From an uncultured Alphaproteobacteria bacterium (GTDB lineage: Bacteria > Pseudomonadota > Alphaproteobacteria > Caulobacterales > Hyphomonadaceae): a stretch of DNA of 11,207 nucleotides. Shown one piece after another: positions 1 to 6,142 of the stretch; within the stretch, counting starts at the first letter, position 1; each line of letters opens with the position of its first letter. Made by a program: the position numbers and the translations under genes. The DNA lies in the NCBI GenBank assembly GCA_903831485.1, contig CAIKXW010000179.1, positions 1 to 11,207 on the forward strand, in the 5' to 3' direction. The notes below the pieces were generated by a model. It was not told where the DNA came from. It made no database searches and was given only the letters and a program-made list of their open reading frames with translations.

Positions 1-2
1 AC

Positions 3-78
3 TGGCAGGGGCGACAGGGATCGAACCTGCGACATCCGGTTTTGGAGACCGGCACTCTACCAGCTGAGCTACACCCCT
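3..78 (-). tRNA. tRNA-Trp (anticodon CCA)
   Basis: This is a complete tRNA read on the minus strand from 78 down to 3. The 7-bp acceptor stem pairs AGGGGTG (78-72) with CGCCCCT (13-7), with one G-U pair. The D arm has the usual TAGCTCAG start. The anticodon stem CCGGT/ACCGG encloses the loop CTCCAAA, with anticodon CCA at 45-43, which reads the Trp codon UGG. The T arm contains GGTTCGATCC. A G discriminator is followed by an encoded CCA end at 5-3. In many Alphaproteobacteria a tRNA-Trp gene lies just upstream of secE and nusG, so those genes may follow beyond the left edge; that part is inference. Confidence 0.97.
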
Positions 79-94
79 GTAGTCGAGGCTGAGG

Positions 95-123
95 GCAATA
101 CTTGATCCCGGCGGCGGTTTCAA
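95..123 (-). promoter_or_regulatory. Sigma-70-type promoter for tRNA-Trp
   Basis: On the minus strand the hexamer TTGAAA (123-118; five of six matches to TTGACA) is followed by a 17-bp spacer and the hexamer TATTGC (100-95). The second hexamer matches TATAAT only at its TAT start. Transcription would begin near 88, about 10 nt upstream of the mature tRNA 5' end at 78. The 35 box, spacer and position are good and the 10 box is weak. The promoter could also drive whatever follows the tRNA outside the window. Confidence 0.55.
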
Positions 124-190
124 GGCGGGGCATGACAAGGCGCGAAACGCCCGGTAGGGACAGGGAAATTCACCATTCCGGGATGCGTCC

Positions 191-628
191 ATGTCGACTT
201 CCGTGCTGATCGAGACAGGCCCTTGGGCCGGCTGGCGCACCTGGCCGCATGACACATTCGAGAGCGGGGTGGGGCCGTTCTACTACCGCCGCGATGAGGC
301 CGGAAAAGTGGTCTGCCGCTTCATCGCCGAGCCGCGCCACATGAATGGCGGCGGCTTCATGCACGGCGGCTGCTTTCTGACCTTCGCGGATTACTCCTGT
401 TTCGCCATCTCGGAGGAGTACACGCAGGGGCCGAGCGTGACGGTGAACCTTTCGGGCGATTTCCTCGCGGCGGCGCAGGTGGGTGACACGATGGAAGCGA
501 CCGGGGAGGTGACCCGGGCGGGCGGGCGGCTGATCTATGTGCGCGGGCTGATCACTGCGAACGGCAAGCCGGCGCTGAGCTTTACATCGGTGATCACGCG
601 GGTCACGCGGAAGCCAGCGGGCCAGTAG
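191..628 (+). CDS. PaaI-family hotdog-fold thioesterase
   Basis: A 145-residue protein of the PaaI/YdiI-like hotdog family, which hydrolyses acyl-CoA or aryl-CoA thioesters in the cytoplasm. The hallmark is the segment at residues 50-67, with MHGG at 57-60 capping the long hotdog helix and Asp67 (FADY) where PaaI-type enzymes carry their acidic catalytic residue. The following strand pattern, VTVNLSGDFLAAAQVGD (83-99), fits the family's second strand and turn. Length matches a single hotdog domain (usually about 130-150 residues). No strong Shine-Dalgarno sequence precedes the ATG; an out-of-frame ATG lies at 183. The gene stands alone on the plus strand, divergent from tRNA-Trp, and ends 4 bp from the convergent methyltransferase gene. 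The substrate cannot be read from the sequence, and no phenylacetate pathway genes are nearby, so the name paaI is not justified. Confidence 0.88.
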   Translation: MSTSVLIETGPWAGWRTWPHDTFESGVGPFYYRRDEAGKVVCRFIAEPRHMNGGGFMHGGCFLTFADYSCFAISEEYTQGPSVTVNLSGDFLAAAQVGDTMEATGEVTRAGGRLIYVRGLITANGKPALSFTSVITRVTRKPAGQ

Positions 629-632
629 AGCC

Positions 633-1520
633 CTACGGCGTCCATCGCGCGAACAGGCCGGTCGGCAGGATTATGTCGCGGGTAGACGATTCACGGATCG
701 CCATCTCGCCGCTGACCACATTGCCTGCGGGCATCGCGCTGGCGATGGCCTGAGCGACAGCTGCGTAGGAGAGGCGCACGGCATAGACCGTGGCGATGAC
801 GAACAGCGGGTTGTCACTCAACAGCGTGCGCGTGTGATCAAGCAGCTTCGGGAAATCCTGCTCGAAGCGCCACGTTTCGTTTTTCGGCCCGCGACCGAAC
901 TTTGGCGGGTCGAGCACAATCACATCGTACTTCGACCCACGGCGCAGTTCGCGCTCAACAAACTTCATCGCGTCGTCGGTGATCCAGCGGATCGGCGCCG
1001 CGTCGAGGCCTGACAGGGACGCATTCTCACGCGCCTGTGTGATGGATTTTGGGCTGGCGTCGAGGTGGACAACGTCTGCGCCAGCTTTCGCGAGCGCGAG
1101 CGACATCATGCCGGTATAGCCAAACAGGTTCAGCGCGCGGACGGGGCGGCGCGCGGCGCTCACCTGGTCCATTGCCCAGCGCCAGTGCACCGAGTGCTCC
1201 GGGAACACGCCCATATGGCGGAAGGCGGCGAGGCGCGCGTTGAGTTTCAGTCCGTTCCACCCGATCGGCCAGTCGTCTGGCGGCTGCTTGCCGATGAATG
1301 TCCACGCGCCGCGATCGTCATCCTCGTCCTTGCCCGAGGCGAACACGGCGTCAGCTTTCCAGTCAGCCACCGGGGTGGCGGGCTTCCAGAACGCCTGCGG
1401 ATCGGGCCGGTTCACGCGCACCTTGCCGAAGCGCTCCAGCTTGCGAAGATCGCCCGAGTCCAGCAGCTGGTAGTCGTTCCAGTCGTCGCTGACGAGAAGG
1501 TTGAAGTCGGAAGCGCTCAT
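633..1520 (-). CDS. RlmI-like class I SAM-dependent methyltransferase, cysteine-free
   Basis: A 295-residue SAM-dependent methyltransferase of the RlmI-like type (Methyltrans_SAM family), normally rRNA-directed. Residues 1-125 form an N-terminal region with the family pattern around RHMGVFPEHSVHWRW (101-115). The Rossmann core follows: motif I NLFGYTGMMSLALAKAGA (131-148), the SAM-ribose acid in HLDAS (152-156), DDAMKF (182-187) and motif IV LDPPKFGRGP (203-212). The ATG at 1520 is preferred to an in-frame GTG at 1553, because it makes an ATGA overlap with the stop of the upstream TrmH gene and has AAGG about 10 nt upstream. RlmI proper makes m5C at position 1962 of 23S rRNA with a catalytic cysteine. 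This protein contains no cysteine at all, so the same chemistry is unlikely and the target is unknown. It is probably translationally coupled to the TrmH-family gene before it. Confidence 0.85.
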   Translation of the reverse strand: MSASDFNLLVSDDWNDYQLLDSGDLRKLERFGKVRVNRPDPQAFWKPATPVADWKADAVFASGKDEDDDRGAWTFIGKQPPDDWPIGWNGLKLNARLAAFRHMGVFPEHSVHWRWAMDQVSAARRPVRALNLFGYTGMMSLALAKAGADVVHLDASPKSITQARENASLSGLDAAPIRWITDDAMKFVERELRRGSKYDVIVLDPPKFGRGPKNETWRFEQDFPKLLDHTRTLLSDNPLFVIATVYAVRLSYAAVAQAIASAMPAGNVVSGEMAIRESSTRDIILPTGLFARWTP

Positions 1521-2350
1521 CGGTTGGCGCCCTTGTAACCCGAGTTGCGCCACGCTTCGTAGATCATCACGCTGGCTGCGGAAGCGAGATTGAGGCTGTC
1601 GGCCTTGCCCATCATCGGGATACGCACCAACTCATCGCAAGCGGCTTCCACGTCGGGCGGCAGGCCCGACTGCTCGTTTCCCATGAGGATGATCGAGCGT
1701 TCGCCATACGTCGCCTTGTCATGCGCGTGGTCTCCGCGCATCGAAGCTGCGATCATGCGGGCGTCTGCCGTGGCGCGCCACGCGTTGAAGTCCTCGAAGC
1801 TTGTCGCGGCAATCCGCATGGCGAAGAGCGAGCCCATTGTGGCGCGCACAGTCTCGATGCTGAACGGGTCGCAGGTCGTGCCGATAAGGATGACGCCGTC
1901 GCAGCCGGCGGCGTCGGCAGTGCGGATGACGGTGCCGAGATTGCCTGGGTCCCGGACTTCGTAGAGAGCAACAAAGCGACGGGGGCCAGTGACCGGGAAA
2001 TCAGCGAGTGTCGCTAGGCGCTGCCTGAACGCCGAAATCACCGTCTGCGGATTGTCCTTGCGGGACAGCGTCACGAGGATTTTCTCAGTGCCGGTCAATA
2101 CGCGGGCGCCGGACGACTTCATGCGCAGAAGCAGGTCACGCGTCTGCGGTCGGTCGAGCGCCGCCTGGCTAGCAAACGCGTAGGCGGGCAGCCAGCCGTT
2201 GGCGAGCGCCTCCTCGGCGTGGCGCGCGCCTTCGGCGAGGAACAGGCCGGTCTCGACGCGCTCACGCTTGCGCTCCAGCGACCGCAGCAGCTTCACCGTG
2301 TCGTTGGCGGTGGAGGAGATATGTTCGAACAAGGGGCGCTCGTCGGCCAT
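1517..2350 (-). CDS. TrmH/SpoU-family RNA 2'-O-ribose methyltransferase
   Basis: A 277-residue SPOUT-class methyltransferase that would transfer a methyl group from SAM to a ribose 2'-OH in rRNA or tRNA. Residues 10-115 resemble the L30e-like substrate-binding domain of this family (LLRSLERKRERVETGLFLAE). The catalytic trefoil-knot domain carries all three SpoU motifs: motif 1 VRDPGNLGTVIRTADAAG (132-149, with Asn137 and Arg143), motif 2 MGNEQSGLPP (223-232), and motif 3 RIPMMGKADSLNLASAASV (243-261). Length fits RlmB/TrmH-like two-domain proteins. The ATG at 2350 lies 2 bp after the GFA gene's stop and has no clear Shine-Dalgarno, so re-initiation is likely. The stop overlaps the next start by 4 bp. 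RlmB (G2251 of 23S rRNA) is one possibility, but specificity cannot be assigned from these motifs. Confidence 0.93.
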   Translation of the reverse strand: MADERPLFEHISSTANDTVKLLRSLERKRERVETGLFLAEGARHAEEALANGWLPAYAFASQAALDRPQTRDLLLRMKSSGARVLTGTEKILVTLSRKDNPQTVISAFRQRLATLADFPVTGPRRFVALYEVRDPGNLGTVIRTADAAGCDGVILIGTTCDPFSIETVRATMGSLFAMRIAATSFEDFNAWRATADARMIAASMRGDHAHDKATYGERSIILMGNEQSGLPPDVEAACDELVRIPMMGKADSLNLASAASVMIYEAWRNSGYKGANR

Positions 2351-2352
2351 GT

Positions 2353-2757
2353 TCAGGCTTTCGACTTGTAGGCGAGGGACTGGGCTTGCGCTTCCCAGTC
2401 ACCCTTGCCGTTGAAAGCGACGATGCGCACTTCGGCGAAGGCCTTCGGATCATCAAGGCAGCGAAGGTTGACGCTGAAGCCATCAGGGTTCGAGCGCGGC
2501 ACGTAGAAGCTCTTCACGCCACAGACCGAGCAGAACAAGTGTTTCGCAGCGCCCGTGTTGAAGGAGTAGCTGGTGAGCTTGTCCGCGCCCTGCGTGATGC
2601 GAAAGCGCGCTGCCGGGACGATGATGTGCAGATAGCCGGTGCGCGCGCACATCGAGCAGTTGCAGTCCTCGACCTCCAGCGTGTCCGGCAGGAGCGTGTC
2701 GAAGCGAACACCGCTGCAGTGACAGCCGCCGGCGCGCCAGGTCATGGTGTCGGTCAT
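2353..2757 (-). CDS. GFA/CENP-V family zinc-binding protein
   Basis: A 134-residue protein of the glutathione-dependent formaldehyde-activating (GFA) / CENP-V family, a beta-tent fold holding two zinc ions. The seven expected cysteine ligands are all visible: CHC at Cys12 and Cys14, the CNCSMC cluster at Cys32, Cys34 and Cys37, and FCSVCG at Cys76 and Cys79. Members proposed to combine glutathione with formaldehyde have the same ligand set, but most relatives have no tested activity and the formaldehyde role is disputed even for the founding member. I therefore call the fold and not the reaction. The ATG at 2757 has AGGA 6 nt upstream, close to the preceding gene's stop; the gap between the two genes is 11 bp. 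The gene sits inside a minus-strand cluster with two RNA methyltransferases, with no obvious functional tie to them. Confidence 0.92.
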   Translation of the reverse strand: MTDTMTWRAGGCHCSGVRFDTLLPDTLEVEDCNCSMCARTGYLHIIVPAARFRITQGADKLTSYSFNTGAAKHLFCSVCGVKSFYVPRSNPDGFSVNLRCLDDPKAFAEVRIVAFNGKGDWEAQAQSLAYKSKA

Positions 2758-2768
2758 CTGGCGTCCTG

Positions 2769-3995
2769 TCAGCGGCAGGAACGGACAATACCCGACAGCT
2801 TTTCGCGGTCGAGATTCATCGTGATCAGGTTGAAGCCCTGACCCGCAGCGCCGTCAGGCTCGGTGGTCAGGATCTGGAAACGCGTGGCGCCGGAGAGCAC
2901 GTCGAGGAAGCGGGGCGTCAGATCGATGGTCACAGAGACATGGCCGCGCTCGGTAACCTTGGGCGGTTCGATGATCTCGTAGGGCTGCAGGGCGATGTTG
3001 CGGACGTCTGCGAAGCCGTCCGCCGACTGCGCGTCCATCTGCCAGATGGCGGAGAGGCCCTTGCCCGCAAGATCGACAATGCGCTGGCCGTCGATCGGCC
3101 CATTGGCGCGGCTGACATCGTGGACGAGCCAGAGGTAAAGGCGCGGCGTGTTTGTGCGGTTGCAGTAGATCTCCACCTTGTCGCGGCGCCATTGGTCGCC
3201 GTGGAGATACTGCAGGAAGAACTGCCCCTGGCTGTCGGTCTGGAACTCCCAGGACTCGGTCCGGAATTCGTAGATGATCTTGTACTCGCGCAGCTTGTCT
3301 TCCGGCAGCGTGTTGATCGCCTCCGGCCCGGCACGCGACATCTCCGCGATGAAGATCGGGTCGACGCCCATGGAGCGCACGTATTCCACGACCACGCCGT
3401 TGGCGACCTGCAGCATGGTCAGCGCTTCATCGAGATCGGGGCAGTAGTTGATGTTCGGCATCGCCACCCACGGATAGCTGGCGAGGGCCTTGCGCTTGTC
3501 GATGCAGTTCATGCTGACCTGGTGGACTGCGTAGATCGAGCCCGGCTTCACCTCGCGCTTCACGCCACCGAGAAAGGCGAGCGAGCATGCTGAGACGCAG
3601 TGGCCGGGGTAGACGCGGCTGTTGAAGTCGAGGTCGATGAGGTTGGCCTGCGCGGGGTCGCGCGTGTTGCGGGCGACGCCCGTGTTCAGTTCTGCGCGGC
3701 GCACGAGGCGGCCGACCTCCATGCCGGCGCTCAGGTCGCCGCCAAGGGAGTTGAAGTAAATCGAGCGATCGCGGGTCGGTTGGGCGGAGCGTTGCAGGAA
3801 GGAGCGGAAGGCGGCGGCTGTTTCAGGCGTGAAATCGCCGTCAGCGAAGATCGCTGGCTGGTCGCCATAGACGACGCCCCATTCGAACGTCATCGGGCGG
3901 CCGGAATTGTCGGCGTGCGCCGGCAGGGCCGCCACGACCCACGCCGCCGCCAGAACCAGAATACCAGACAGGTATTCACCAATACGGCCGCGCAT
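2769..3995 (-). CDS. Secreted ClpP-like (COG3904-type) protein with unassigned C-terminal region
   Basis: A 408-residue exported protein. Residues 1-28 form a signal peptide with a hydrophobic core (LSGILVLAAAWVVAALP) and a likely cleavage after AHA (26-28). Residues 80-160 match the ClpP/crotonase fold as in COG3904 periplasmic proteins: FNSLGGDLSAG (81-91) parallels the ClpP oxyanion-hole segment NSPGG, CVSACSLAFLGG (133-144) contains the probable nucleophile Ser135, and His158 (YAVHQ) is the probable base. Ser135 and the later Gly144 keep the ClpP spacing. The protein carries six cysteines (133, 137, 164, 185, 278, 407), suitable for periplasmic disulfides. Residues from about 245 to 408 match no domain I recognise. 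The start is firm: GGGAGG lies 8 nt upstream of the ATG. Proteolysis is inferred from the fold, and the third catalytic residue is not identified. Confidence 0.78.
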   Translation of the reverse strand: MRGRIGEYLSGILVLAAAWVVAALPAHADNSGRPMTFEWGVVYGDQPAIFADGDFTPETAAAFRSFLQRSAQPTRDRSIYFNSLGGDLSAGMEVGRLVRRAELNTGVARNTRDPAQANLIDLDFNSRVYPGHCVSACSLAFLGGVKREVKPGSIYAVHQVSMNCIDKRKALASYPWVAMPNINYCPDLDEALTMLQVANGVVVEYVRSMGVDPIFIAEMSRAGPEAINTLPEDKLREYKIIYEFRTESWEFQTDSQGQFFLQYLHGDQWRRDKVEIYCNRTNTPRLYLWLVHDVSRANGPIDGQRIVDLAGKGLSAIWQMDAQSADGFADVRNIALQPYEIIEPPKVTERGHVSVTIDLTPRFLDVLSGATRFQILTTEPDGAAGQGFNLITMNLDREKLSGIVRSCR

Positions 3996-4003
3996 GGCCG
4001 TCG

Positions 4004-4009
4004 CCTCCC
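4004..4009 (-). promoter_or_regulatory. Strong ribosome binding site of the ClpP-like gene
   Basis: On the minus strand GGGAGG lies 8 nt before the ATG at 3995. It is the clearest Shine-Dalgarno sequence in this gene cluster and fixes the start of the secreted protein. It suggests translation independent of the meaB gene upstream. Confidence 0.7.
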
Positions 4010-4031
4010 GATTGAATGGCCCACATCTACC

Positions 4032-4048
4032 CGAGCCGCACCGGCTCG
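4032..4048. repeat. Perfect 7-bp inverted repeat between meaB and the ClpP-like gene
   Basis: The arms CGAGCCG (4032-4038) and CGGCTCG (4042-4048) are exactly complementary around a 3-nt loop. The repeat sits in the 80-bp gap after the meaB stop (4076) and before the ClpP-like gene start (3995). Neither strand has a run of T after the arm, so it does not look like a standard intrinsic terminator. A hairpin in the mRNA leader, a Rho-assisted end for meaB, or a protein-binding site are all possible. Confidence 0.4.
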
Positions 4049-4075
4049 CAATAAGCGCGCCGCATTACAACGATG

Positions 4076-5041
4076 CTAACCCGCAGGCGAACCCAGCCCG
4101 AAAGCGAGGCCTAATAGCTCATCCGCTGCCAGAGAGGCGGGAATTCGGCCCTCTGCGACATCACGGCGGAGGCCTGCCAGGCGAGGGGCGACGTCTGGGC
4201 GGGATGCGAAACGGTCCGCCAGCCCATCCTGTATCAGGGCGTCCAGCCAGCGAACCTGCTGCCCGGCACGGCGGCTAAGGCGGCTCCCGGACGTCTCGGT
4301 CTTGCGGCGATGGAGCTCAATAGCCTGCCAGAGCTCGGGCAGTCCGGCCCCCGAGAAGCCCGAGATGGTATGAACCGGCGGGGACCAATCCGGGTCCGCC
4401 TGCTCCATTATGTGGAGCGCGATCTCGTAAGCGCGCGCGGCGCGTCTGGCCGCGTTCTCGTCGATGTCGGCCTTGTTGACGGCGATGAGGTCGGCGACCT
4501 CAAGCACGCCCTTTTTGATCCCCTGCAATTCGTCGCCGGCATTGGGCAGCATCAATACGAGAAAGAAATCAACCATGTCGGCGACCACGGTCTCGGATTG
4601 GCCGACACCGACGGTCTCGACGAGGATGACGTCGTACCCCGCTGCCTCGCAGACCAGCATCGTCTCGCGGGTCTTGCGGGAAACGCCGCCGAGCGTGTCG
4701 CCGGCGGGGGAAGGACGAATGAAGGCGTTGTCGTCAGCCGCCAGCTTCGCCATCCGCGTCTTGTCGCCCAGGATGGACCCGCCGGAACGGCGCGAGGTGG
4801 GATCAACAGCAAGCACGGCGACGCGCAGGCCAATGCCGGTGAGCATCGTGCCGAAGCTCTCGATGAAGGTGGACTTGCCTGCACCCGGCACGCCGGTGAT
4901 GCCGATGCGTTGGGCCGCTCCGGTGCGCGGCATGATGTCGGCCAGCAGGGCCCGGGCTTCGGCCTTATGATCAGCCCGCCGGGACTCGATCAGCGTGATG
5001 GTGCGGCCAAGTCCGGCGCGGGTGGAGAGGTCGAGGGTCAA
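4076..5041 (-). CDS. meaB: MeaB/ArgK-family P-loop GTPase (methylmalonyl-CoA mutase chaperone)
   Basis: A 321-residue GTPase of the MeaB/ArgK/MMAA group, which loads and protects the cobalamin cofactor of methylmalonyl-CoA mutase or related acyl-CoA mutases. Visible motifs are Walker A GVPGAGKST (50-58), the family segment DPTSRRSGGSILGDKTRM (80-97), RPSPAGDTLGG (109-119), the Walker B/switch region ETVGVGQSE (142-150) and the guanine-specifying NKAD (189-192). Length agrees with characterised members (about 330). The start is TTG at 5041: no ATG or GTG occurs between it and the in-frame stop near 5074, and the N-terminal sequence from TTG fits the family. No good Shine-Dalgarno precedes it. 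No mutase gene is adjacent, so its partner must be encoded elsewhere. The old ArgK arginine-transport kinase name is not supported for this family. Confidence 0.93.
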   Translation of the reverse strand: MTLDLSTRAGLGRTITLIESRRADHKAEARALLADIMPRTGAAQRIGITGVPGAGKSTFIESFGTMLTGIGLRVAVLAVDPTSRRSGGSILGDKTRMAKLAADDNAFIRPSPAGDTLGGVSRKTRETMLVCEAAGYDVILVETVGVGQSETVVADMVDFFLVLMLPNAGDELQGIKKGVLEVADLIAVNKADIDENAARRAARAYEIALHIMEQADPDWSPPVHTISGFSGAGLPELWQAIELHRRKTETSGSRLSRRAGQQVRWLDALIQDGLADRFASRPDVAPRLAGLRRDVAEGRIPASLAADELLGLAFGLGSPAG

Positions 5042-5071
5042 GGAGTCCGGCGCCTGTGCTGTGTTGGGGTG

Positions 5072-5100
5072 GTCCTACGCTGTCACTGTTGTGCGCTCAA
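5072..5100 (-). promoter_or_regulatory. Possible promoter of meaB
   Basis: In the 91-bp gap before meaB the minus strand has TTGAGC (5100-5095), a 17-bp spacer and TAGGAC (5077-5072). Start of transcription would fall near 5065, leaving a leader of about 25 nt. Matches to consensus are only four and three of six, so this rests mainly on spacing and position. Confidence 0.25.
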
Positions 5101-5132
5101 GGGCGGCGGGGCGCGGCGCGGACAACACGCGC

Positions 5133-6089
5133 TCAGACGAAGGCGCCCGCCCTTTGCAGGACAGCGCCGCCCGTTTCCAGCTTGAACCGCGCGATGCCCG
5201 CGCCTGACTGCGTGTTGACCCCGCCGAGATCCAGCACAGTCACGCCACGCGCCTTGAGGTCTCGCATCGCCGTCCAGAGGATGAGATTGTGGGCCGCGTT
5301 CGTGCGTCCCTCATCGCTGGTCCAGCCGACATGGTAGGTGGCGCGAGTACCGTGGATCAGGAACAGCATTCCCGCCGCTGCATCGCGCTTGAGGTCCGCG
5401 CGATAGACCGCCAGTCCAGCCGCCTTGTCACCACGCGCGCCCTCCGCCTTCGCGTCCTGCCAGCGTTCCGTCATCTCCACGGGCATGGATCGATAGCCGC
5501 GCTTCACGCGCTGCTTCAGCTCGGCATCCAGCAGCCAGCGATACTGAGCGGGCTTCACGCCTGCTTTCTGGACCACCAGGTCAGACCGCTCCGCTTTTGA
5601 CAATCTGTTGCGCCAGCCCTGATCCATTGCGGCGCGCAGGACGTCTTCATCCTTCGTGAGATCGATGAGCACGGTGGCGCCGCCCGTCATAACCCGCGCC
5701 ATGCCTTTCAGAGCATCGCTCGCGGCTTCGTCAGGTGTCAAAACGAGAAGGCGCGGCCACCGTTGAGGCAGCGAGCTCTTGAGCCGGCGGAATGCCTCAT
5801 GCTTGTCGTCGGCAGAAACCTCGCCAATCCAGACCGGCCCGTGCGTACACAGCGCGAACCGTCCCGCCATCGCGAACGGTCGAGCGGTGATCTGGGCAAG
5901 CCCCATCAGCGATCCATCCGACCGGTGAACCGCAGCCCGCAGGATTTCGACGTTCGGGGCTGTGACTTTCAGCGCGACGCCATAGGCCCAGTCCTGCTGG
6001 TAGCTTGCCGCAGCACCCGCATGCGCTGCATCCCACGCCTCCCTGGGCGTATCGTTCCAACTGATGGTCAGACCGGCTGCGCGACTCAT
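5133..6089 (-). CDS. FemAB/FemX-like GNAT-fold transferase
   Basis: A 318-residue protein resembling the FemAB / Acetyltransf_6 superfamily, with two GNAT-like domains. In Gram-positive bacteria Fem proteins add amino acids from aminoacyl-tRNA to the lipid II peptide. Typical features here are TVLIDLTKDEDVLRAAM (139-155) followed by a WRNRLSKAERSDLVV segment (159-173), a core TYHVGWTSDEGRTNAAHN (251-268), and the C-terminal LDLGGV (287-292) with GIARFKLETGG (298-308). The last is the family's substrate-site signature. The ATG at 6089 is preferred over an in-frame TTG at 6119 because the N-terminus then begins at the expected place; GGGAGGGG lies rather far upstream. No signal peptide or membrane segment is seen. 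In Gram-negatives most relatives are untested, so the acyl donor and acceptor are unknown. The gene precedes meaB by 91 bp on the same strand. Confidence 0.75.
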   Translation of the reverse strand: MSRAAGLTISWNDTPREAWDAAHAGAAASYQQDWAYGVALKVTAPNVEILRAAVHRSDGSLMGLAQITARPFAMAGRFALCTHGPVWIGEVSADDKHEAFRRLKSSLPQRWPRLLVLTPDEAASDALKGMARVMTGGATVLIDLTKDEDVLRAAMDQGWRNRLSKAERSDLVVQKAGVKPAQYRWLLDAELKQRVKRGYRSMPVEMTERWQDAKAEGARGDKAAGLAVYRADLKRDAAAGMLFLIHGTRATYHVGWTSDEGRTNAAHNLILWTAMRDLKARGVTVLDLGGVNTQSGAGIARFKLETGGAVLQRAGAFV

Positions 6090-6132
6090 TCGCCAAATCT
6101 TAGCGGTTTCCCCTCCCAATTGGTGAACAAGC

Positions 6133-6139
6133 GGGAGAG
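6133..6139 (+). promoter_or_regulatory. Ribosome binding site of the 62-residue membrane protein gene
   Basis: GGGAGAG lies just before the ATG at 6143, with about 5 nt between the GGGAG core and the start codon. This purine-rich site is a main reason to accept the small gene as real. Confidence 0.6.
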
Positions 6140-6142
6140 CCC

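Noticed and set aside
1521..1553. Longer GTG start for the RlmI-like methyltransferase
   Set aside because: The ATG at 1520 overlaps the upstream stop as ATGA and has a purine-rich site before it; the extra 11 residues do not resemble the family N-terminus.
2940..4079. Plus-strand ORFs (2940-3593 and 3600-4079) opposite the ClpP-like gene
   Set aside because: They are antisense to a gene with a signal peptide, a strong ribosome binding site and a recognisable fold; composition is typical of GC-rich shadows.
4310..5185. Plus-strand ORF of 291 codons opposite meaB
   Set aside because: It lies wholly antisense to a gene with intact GTPase motifs, shows no recognisable domain, and is rich in Gly/Ala/Arg/Asp as expected from GC-biased third positions. 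It is a shadow ORF.
6090..6119. TTG start adding 10 residues to the FemAB-like protein
   Set aside because: No ribosome binding site precedes the TTG, while the internal ATG at 6089 gives a normal N-terminus.
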